This document shows positions 1 to 5,049 of a DNA stretch of 5,049 nucleotides, piece by piece. Position numbers and translations under genes: made by a program. The notes under the pieces are model-generated. The model was not told the DNA's origin, ran no database searches, and worked only from the letters and a program-made list of their open reading frames with translations. Source of the DNA: Chitinophagia bacterium. Lineage in GTDB: Bacteria; Bacteroidota; Bacteroidia; Chitinophagales; Chitinophagaceae. The stretch is taken from the NCBI GenBank assembly GCA_010027295.1, contig RGVM01000238.1, positions 1 to 5,049 of the forward strand, written 5' to 3'. Every line of letters starts with the position of its first letter. Position 1 is the stretch's first letter.

Positions 1-1402
<1,402 letters not shown>

Positions 1403-1550
1403 TCGGTTCGGATTTTAGGGTTTTGTGGCCCGATACAATGTTACAGAATAATTTTCAGAAGCGATAGGTGCCCGTCTCCGGCTATGGAGTTTGGCAGAAC
1501 ATTTGCACCTTGCATCCTGCCGGCCATTGCCGGGTTCAAATACCTATCCC
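1403..1550. promoter_or_regulatory. Divergent intergenic region between clpC and the STAS gene
   Basis: These 148 bases separate two diverging genes and are more AT-rich around 1403-1460 than the flanking coding DNA, so both promoters should lie here. The Bacteroidota vegetative consensus is TTTG, about 19-21 bases, then TAnnTTTG. On the minus strand TAACATTG (1443 down to 1436) matches the -7 element at all but one position and would give a leader of roughly 27-30 bases for clpC, but I see no good TTTG upstream of it. On the plus strand TTTG (1422-1425) and TAATTTTC (1449-1456) are a looser pair, with a 23-base spacer that is too long. The two candidates overlap, so the region as a whole is better supported than either site. 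I saw no clear operator-like inverted repeat. Confidence 0.4.
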
Positions 1551-1919
1551 GTGAATGTCAAAATCGATACCAAAGAGCGTTTCGAGGTTATCAGGCCCCA
1601 GGACGCCGATCTTTCAGCCAATATGTCAGGCGAACTTTCCGCACTGATCGACGAGCGGAGGACATCCGGATCGGGCAACCTCATACTGGACCTGTCACTG
1701 GTTTCAACCATCGACCCGGCCATAGGTTCGATGATGGCGCAGGAACAACAGAAATCCTACGAGATGCAGCGGTCCTTCGTCATCTGTTGTCTCCAGAATG
1801 ACGTAGAGGCTGCCCTGGACGGACTGGGGGTCTTGGAGCTCCTCAACCAAACACCGACGGAGAGCGAAGCCTGGGACATCGTGCAGATGGAGGAGATCGA
1901 GCGAGAGTTGCTGGGTTGA
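1551..1919 (+). CDS. Small STAS-domain protein (anti-sigma-factor-antagonist-like)
   Basis: A 122-residue cytoplasmic protein with one STAS fold, the domain of SpoIIAA/RsbV-type anti-anti-sigma factors. The first strand is VKIDTKERFEVIRPQ (3-17), a helix follows at about 25-38, the core strand and loop are NLILDLSLVSTIDPAIGS (43-60), then a helix, strand SFVICCLQ (75-82) and a final helix with the acidic tail ESEAWDIVQMEEIE (104-117). The classical loop D-S-S-G is here D55-P56-A57-I58, so the serine phosphorylated in SpoIIAA is absent; a classical kinase-controlled partner switch is unlikely through that residue. The GTG at 1551 is chosen because it starts at the first strand as in relatives. 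A TTG at 1491 would add 20 unstructured residues, and no in-frame ATG exists before residue 25. No Shine-Dalgarno is visible. RNase Z follows on the same strand. No anti-sigma factor or kinase gene is in the window, so its partner is unknown. Confidence 0.8.
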   Translation: MNVKIDTKERFEVIRPQDADLSANMSGELSALIDERRTSGSGNLILDLSLVSTIDPAIGSMMAQEQQKSYEMQRSFVICCLQNDVEAALDGLGVLELLNQTPTESEAWDIVQMEEIERELLG

Positions 1920-2038
1920 TCATCCATGGCATCCTGCGTCACCATCCGTCGCCTTTTCGCAGTCCTTCGTCGAAAATGCCAGGGGCATCGCAATATGTGT
2001 CCTCCCGTTTCCGATACAGAACTCTTTGGACCCAATCT

Positions 2039-2042
2039 GAGG
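2039..2042 (+). promoter_or_regulatory. Possible ribosome-binding site for ribonuclease Z
   Basis: GAGG (within TGAGG) ends eight bases before the ATG at 2051. It is a partial Shine-Dalgarno match, of limited weight in this phylum, but it agrees with the start chosen from protein homology. The other in-frame candidates, TTG at 1916 and ATG at 1976, would add unconserved residues ahead of the first beta strand. Confidence 0.4.
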
Positions 2043-2050
2043 CATTCCGC

Positions 2051-2956
2051 ATGCTGGCCGTCACCATACTGGGCAATAACTCCGCCCTGCCGATGCACGA
2101 ACGTCACCCCACGGCCCAGGTCGTGACGGATGGCGAGCGGCTGTTCCTTGTCGATTGTGGCGAGGGGACGCAGATTCAGATGATTCGATACAAGATCCGG
2201 CGGAGCCGCATCGGACATATTTTCATCTCCCACCTCCACGGCGACCACTACTACGGCCTGATCGGACTGCTGAACAGCTACAACCTCTCCGGTCGTACAG
2301 AACCCCTCCACCTTTACGCGCCCCCCGAACTGCAGCCCATCCTGGACCTTCAGATGGAAGCGGCGGCCTCCGACTTCGCCTTCCCCCTGCACTTTCACCC
2401 GCTGGCAGAGGCCGGCATCCTCTTCCAGGACACCCGGATCACGGTCAGTGCTTTCCGCGTCCGTCATGGAATCCCTTGCTGGGGCTTCCTTTTCCGGGAG
2501 CAGGCGAAACCCCGGAAGGTCGATCCGGACAAGGCCTTCGAGGCCGGCGTGCCCCCGGAGTTCTTCCCAAGCCTGAAGGCGGGTGAGGACTTCATCGACT
2601 CCTCGGGCCATCGCATCGCCAACGAGCTGTTGACGAGGCCCGGCCCCAGGGCGCGGTCCTATGCCTACTGCGCCGACACCTTGTACCACGAGCCGATCGC
2701 CTACCATGTGCAGGGTGTGGACCTTGTCTACCACGAGGCGACATACCTCGACGACCAGCGTCAGAAGGCCGCCGCCCGTCACCATTCCACCGCCCTGCAG
2801 GCGGCCCGCATCGCCCGTCTGGCCGGGGCCGGCAGGCTCTTACTGGGCCATTTCAGCAGCCGGTACGAGGAACTGGACGTCTTTCGTGAGGAAGCCTCTG
2901 CGGAGTTCCCGCAAGTGGAGGTCTGCCGCGAGGGAGCCACCTACCTCGCCGGCTGA
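2051..2956 (+). CDS. rnz: Ribonuclease Z (tRNA 3'-processing endonuclease)
   Basis: A metallo-beta-lactamase-fold zinc endonuclease that cuts precursor tRNAs at the 3' side of the discriminator base. The protein has 301 residues, close to the roughly 305 usual for the bacterial short form. It opens with the typical strand MLAVTILGNNSALP; HPTAQVV follows at 19-25 and DCGEGTQIQ at 35-43. The metal site is complete: H61, H63, D65 and H66 in SHLHGDH, H139 in RVRHG, D209 in CADT and H267 in GHFSSRY. The HEAT-type motif H228-E229-A-T and the histidine pair 244-245 of HHST are also present. The flexible arm that grips tRNA is represented by about 150-185, including KVDPDKAFEAGVPP. The frame is open upstream to 1916, but those 45 residues look unconserved. 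It lies 131 bases after the STAS gene, probably in one transcript, and converges on the proline dehydrogenase gene. CCA addition or other tRNA genes are not in the window. Confidence 0.95.
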   Translation: MLAVTILGNNSALPMHERHPTAQVVTDGERLFLVDCGEGTQIQMIRYKIRRSRIGHIFISHLHGDHYYGLIGLLNSYNLSGRTEPLHLYAPPELQPILDLQMEAAASDFAFPLHFHPLAEAGILFQDTRITVSAFRVRHGIPCWGFLFREQAKPRKVDPDKAFEAGVPPEFFPSLKAGEDFIDSSGHRIANELLTRPGPRARSYAYCADTLYHEPIAYHVQGVDLVYHEATYLDDQRQKAAARHHSTALQAARIARLAGAGRLLLGHFSSRYEELDVFREEASAEFPQVEVCREGATYLAG

Positions 2957-2960
2957 CGTG

Positions 2961-2982
2961 CTGCATGCAGACGGTCTGCGTC
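2961..2982. terminator. Small hairpin in the gap between convergent genes, possible terminator
   Basis: Just after the rnz stop, GCAGA (2967-2971), a CGG loop and TCTGC (2975-2979) form a 5-bp stem, extendable by a T-G and an A-T pair to 2965-2981. It overlaps the perfect 10-base palindrome CTGCATGCAG (2961-2970). A T-rich stretch occurs on the plus strand only at 3003-3013, about 20 bases later and partly inside the end of the opposing gene, so this is not a textbook intrinsic terminator. It could serve either direction or neither. Confidence 0.3.
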
Positions 2983-3004
2983 TTCCACAGCCCGTCCTCA
3001 ACTT

Positions 3005-4237
3005 TTATTTTTTCAATCGACGTCGCGCCAGCTCCCTGCGGATGAGGCTGAGCTCCCTGCCTGTCTGACCGGCCACGGAGGTGTTCTCCTGTGCGCGCCG
3101 CATCAGGTATGGCACCACATCGCGGATGGGACCGAAGGGCAGGTACTTACTTACGCGGCAGCCCGCCTTGGCGAGGTTGAACGTGATGTTGTCGCTCATG
3201 CCGTAGAGCTGCGAGAAATGCACGTGGGGATGGTCGTAGGCGAGTCCCCGCTCACCGAGGAGCGATACCGCCAGCAGGTTGCTCTCTTCGTTATGCGAGG
3301 CGACGATGACGGACACATTGTCCACATGGCCGATGCAGTGGCGGAGGGCCTCGTCGAAGTCGCGGTCGGTGGCCGCCTTGTCGGGCTGGATGGGAGATGG
3401 ATGTCCCAGTTCCGCCGCGCGGGCCCGCTCCTTCTCCATGTAGGCGCCCCTGACCAGCTTGATGCCGAGCAGGAATCCGCGCTGTTCGGCGGCCTCGACA
3501 GAGTCGCGGACGAAGGAGAGCCTGTCGTGCCGGTACAGCTGCGCCGTATTGAAGACGACGGCGCGCCCCCGGTTGAAGCGGTCCATCATCAGCATGGTCA
3601 GCACGTCGATGGGGTCCTGTATCCATGTCTCCTCCGCGTCCACCAGCACGCCCACGCCCTTGTCGGCGGCCGTGGCGCAGATGCGCGAGAGGCGCTCCTC
3701 CACCCGTCCCCACTCGGTGCACTCCGCGTCAGTCAGCGAGGCCAGTGCGGCCTCGTAGCGCCGCATCAGCGGGCCTGCATGGGCCTCCACCGAGCGGTCG
3801 AGCTTCTCCAGCAGCCCGAAGCGGGCGATGCCGGTGACCTTGATGCTGATGAAGGGGATGTTGGGCTGCGTGGCGGCATACTCGACCACGCGGAGGAACT
3901 CTCGACAGGCCTGTTCGCAGGCCTCTTCGGAGCCCCCGCCGCCCTCGACGCCGTAGTCGAGGATGACCTGTACGCCGTGGCTACCCAGCATGGCCGCAAC
4001 GGGCGCCGTCTGCGCCAGCGTCTCGCCGCCCACGAACTGTCGGAAGATGGTGGTGCGGATGATGCCCTCGATGGGGAGGCCTATGCGCATGGCCCAGGTG
4101 GTCACCCGTATACCGACCGACACCAGGGCCGGATGGCTCATGGCACGGAAGAGCAGGTGCGCGCGGCGGAGCGACTTCCCATCCTTGTAGGCGAATGCGT
4201 TCTCGGTGTTCTCGAAGGAGACGGTGTGGGATGGCAT
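3005..4237 (-). CDS. Proline dehydrogenase, monofunctional
   Basis: FAD-dependent enzyme oxidising L-proline to delta-1-pyrroline-5-carboxylate, the first step of proline breakdown; electrons normally go to membrane quinone. The 410 residues form an alpha-helical N-terminal part (1-75) and a (beta/alpha)8 barrel carrying the PRODH signatures: LDYGVEG (93-99), the lysine of SIKVTG (K133), VDAEETW (199-205), FNTAQLYRHD (229-238), GIKLVRGAYMEKER (258-271), ASHNEES (313-319), FSQLYGMSD (341-349), KYLPFG (364-369) and YLMRRAQEN (377-385). By comparison with PutA, Y377, R380, R381 and E384 should bind the substrate, the arginine pair holding the proline carboxylate. There is no aldehyde dehydrogenase or DNA-binding domain, so this is not PutA; pyrroline-5-carboxylate dehydrogenase must be encoded elsewhere. 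The ATG at 4237 is the only ATG between an in-frame upstream stop and residue 33, and the sequence right after it (SFENTENAFA) matches relatives. An amidase gene lies 77 bases upstream on the same strand. Confidence 0.93.
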   Translation of the reverse strand: MPSHTVSFENTENAFAYKDGKSLRRAHLLFRAMSHPALVSVGIRVTTWAMRIGLPIEGIIRTTIFRQFVGGETLAQTAPVAAMLGSHGVQVILDYGVEGGGGSEEACEQACREFLRVVEYAATQPNIPFISIKVTGIARFGLLEKLDRSVEAHAGPLMRRYEAALASLTDAECTEWGRVEERLSRICATAADKGVGVLVDAEETWIQDPIDVLTMLMMDRFNRGRAVVFNTAQLYRHDRLSFVRDSVEAAEQRGFLLGIKLVRGAYMEKERARAAELGHPSPIQPDKAATDRDFDEALRHCIGHVDNVSVIVASHNEESNLLAVSLLGERGLAYDHPHVHFSQLYGMSDNITFNLAKAGCRVSKYLPFGPIRDVVPYLMRRAQENTSVAGQTGRELSLIRRELARRRLKK

Positions 4238-4244
4238 GCGGACG

Positions 4245-4275
4245 CAAAGAAACGAAGTTCGTCAGGCATCGCAAA
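4245..4275 (-). promoter_or_regulatory. Candidate Bacteroidota-type promoter for proline dehydrogenase
   Basis: Read on the minus strand, TTTG (4275-4272) is followed by exactly 19 bases and then TTTCTTTG (4252-4245), which fits the TTTG-N19-TAnnTTTG pattern with one mismatch (T for A). The -7 element ends only seven bases before the ATG at 4237, so transcription would begin at or within a few bases of the start codon. Such short motifs can arise by chance, and read-through from the amidase gene is the simple alternative. Confidence 0.35.
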
Positions 4276-4287
4276 GATGCCGATGCC
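4265..4287. repeat. Nested inverted repeat upstream of proline dehydrogenase
   Basis: On the plus strand GGCATC (4265-4270) can pair with GATGCC (4276-4281) across a 5-base loop, or GGCATCG (4265-4271) with CGATGCC (4281-4287) across a 9-base loop, because GATGCC occurs twice in tandem. The candidate -35-like TTTG lies inside the loop. This could be an operator, a weak terminator for the amidase transcript (no T-run follows on the minus strand) or chance. Confidence 0.35.
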
Positions 4288-4314
4288 AAAGTGTCGGCCC
4301 GGCGTCCGCCAGGG

Positions 4315-5049
4315 TCAGTCCTTCAGGAACCTCGGCTGCCGGATATGGTTGGTGGCCTGCTCGTAGGCATGGGCCATGCCCAGCAGCGGGCCCTCCTGCC
4401 AGGCGAGTCCCACGAAGGACAGACCTACGGGCAGTTCCGATACGAAGCCCATCGGCACCGTCACATGCGGGAAGCCGGCCATGGCGGCGGGCTGCGAGAA
4501 GGAGAAGCCCGTGCCATAGCTGCCGCTGAGGAGGTCGGTGAAGCCGGCGGGACCGCTGCTGACACCGATGATGGCGTCGAGGCGCTGCGCACGCATCAGC
4601 GACTCGATGGTGGCCGCGGCGCCAGTCGACTTCTGCAGGGCCTCGCGGTACTCGATGCTGTCAAGACCACCCTTGGCCTGGCAGGACTCCAGCAGCTCCT
4701 GACGGAACCAGGGCATGACCGTGTCGGCATGAGTGGTGTTGTAGCGGATGACGTCGGCGAGCGACTTCGCCGGCGCGTTGGCCTTGGCGAGGTAGGCGTC
4801 GACACCCGCTTTGAACTCGTAGCTGAGCACGTTGAGCTCTCCCGCGCCGTGGGTGGCCATAGACTTGAGCAGTTCCACCTCGACGAGTTCGGCCCCCAGG
4901 GTCCGCAGGTCGGCAATGGCCTTCTCGTAGTGGGGCACGACGAGATGGCTGCCGGAGAGGTGCCGCTTCTCGAAGCCGATGCGCCGGCCCTTGAGCGCAT
5001 CGGTCCTGAGGAAGGGTATGTAGTCGCTGGCCGACTTCCCCTCGGAGGC
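4315..5049 (-). CDS. Amidase-signature family enzyme (partial, C-terminal 244 residues)
   Basis: Amidase-signature (AS) enzymes hydrolyse or transfer amide nitrogen with a Lys-cisSer-Ser triad. That triad and the glycine/serine-rich signature lie in the N-terminal half, outside the window, so activity cannot be judged. The visible part begins in the segment DYIPFLRTDALKGRRIGFE (about 8-26 of the visible residues), typical of the stretch after the signature, and ends with the conserved C-terminal core: DAIIG (158-162), AGFPHVTVPMG (191-201) and LPVGLSFVG (206-214), followed by a helix rich in alanine and the end RFLKD. The TGA is at 4317-4315. The frame is open to the window edge, and the in-frame GTG at 4938 is internal, not a start. 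Resemblance is to stand-alone amidases of Bacteroidota, not clearly to GatA of the Glu-tRNA(Gln) amidotransferase; the substrate cannot be read from sequence. It precedes proline dehydrogenase on the same strand with a 77-base gap, so co-transcription is possible. Confidence 0.88.
   Translation of the reverse strand, partial: ASEGKSASDYIPFLRTDALKGRRIGFEKRHLSGSHLVVPHYEKAIADLRTLGAELVEVELLKSMATHGAGELNVLSYEFKAGVDAYLAKANAPAKSLADVIRYNTTHADTVMPWFRQELLESCQAKGGLDSIEYREALQKSTGAAATIESLMRAQRLDAIIGVSSGPAGFTDLLSGSYGTGFSFSQPAAMAGFPHVTVPMGFVSELPVGLSFVGLAWQEGPLLGMAHAYEQATNHIRQPRFLKD

Noticed and set aside
1484..1801. Plus-strand ATG-started frame of 105 codons overlapping the STAS gene
   Set aside because: It begins with an ATG, but its product is arginine/glycine rich without a domain, while the overlapping frame encodes a recognisable STAS protein.
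1757..2785. Minus-strand open frame of 342 codons opposite STAS/rnz
   Set aside because: It covers the 3' part of the STAS gene and most of rnz on the other strand, has no recognisable domain, and ends within another gene; it is a mirror frame of GC-rich codons.
3005..4237. PutA, the bifunctional proline catabolic enzyme
   Set aside because: The protein is only 410 residues and stops right after the PRODH barrel; there is no aldehyde dehydrogenase domain or DNA-binding domain.
3218..4366. Plus-strand open frame of 382 codons opposite proline dehydrogenase
   Set aside because: It is antisense to a gene with full family motifs, its product has no recognisable domain and an odd composition rich in H, G, A and D, and long antisense frames are expected in GC-rich coding DNA.
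4315..4938. GTG at 4938 as the amidase start
   Set aside because: The frame stays open to the window edge, and the 37 residues before it match the continuous amidase fold, so the true start is outside the window.

Overview
The window carries five protein-coding genes, two of them cut by the window edges, and no RNA gene, mobile element, CRISPR array or tandem repeat that I can support. The DNA is GC-rich with dense coding. The protein sequences point to the phylum Bacteroidota, most likely the Chitinophagales/Chitinophagaceae branch. The ClpC N-terminus (MDNNFS..VKEVISYSREEALRLG), the STAS protein ending in an ESEAWDIVQMEEIE-type tail, and the RNase Z beginning MLAVTILGNNSALP are the forms I recall from that group. 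Weak or absent Shine-Dalgarno sequences fit the phylum. This assignment rests on recalled family resemblance, not on a search.

Layout: (1) 1-1402, minus strand, the N-terminal 467 residues of the Clp/Hsp100 ATPase ClpC; the rest lies left of the window. (2) 1403-1550, a divergent intergenic region that must hold the start signals for clpC (leftward) and the STAS gene (rightward). (3) 1551-1919, plus strand, a small STAS-domain protein. (4) 2051-2956, plus strand, ribonuclease Z, 131 bases after the STAS gene and probably co-transcribed with it. (5) 2957-3004, a short convergent gap with a small hairpin. (6) 3005-4237, minus strand, a stand-alone proline dehydrogenase. (7) 4238-4314, a 77-base gap with nested inverted repeats and a Bacteroidota-style promoter match just before the proline dehydrogenase start. 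(8) 4315-5049, minus strand, the C-terminal 244 residues of an amidase-signature enzyme whose start lies right of the window.

Functionally this is mostly housekeeping: protein quality control (ClpC), tRNA 3'-end maturation (RNase Z), proline catabolism (PRODH), amide hydrolysis (amidase) and one regulatory-type protein of unknown partner (STAS). I found no convincing new system. The points most worth a second look are the STAS protein, which lacks the usual phosphorylatable serine, and the promoter/inverted-repeat arrangement in front of the proline dehydrogenase gene, which would predict a leaderless or nearly leaderless mRNA.
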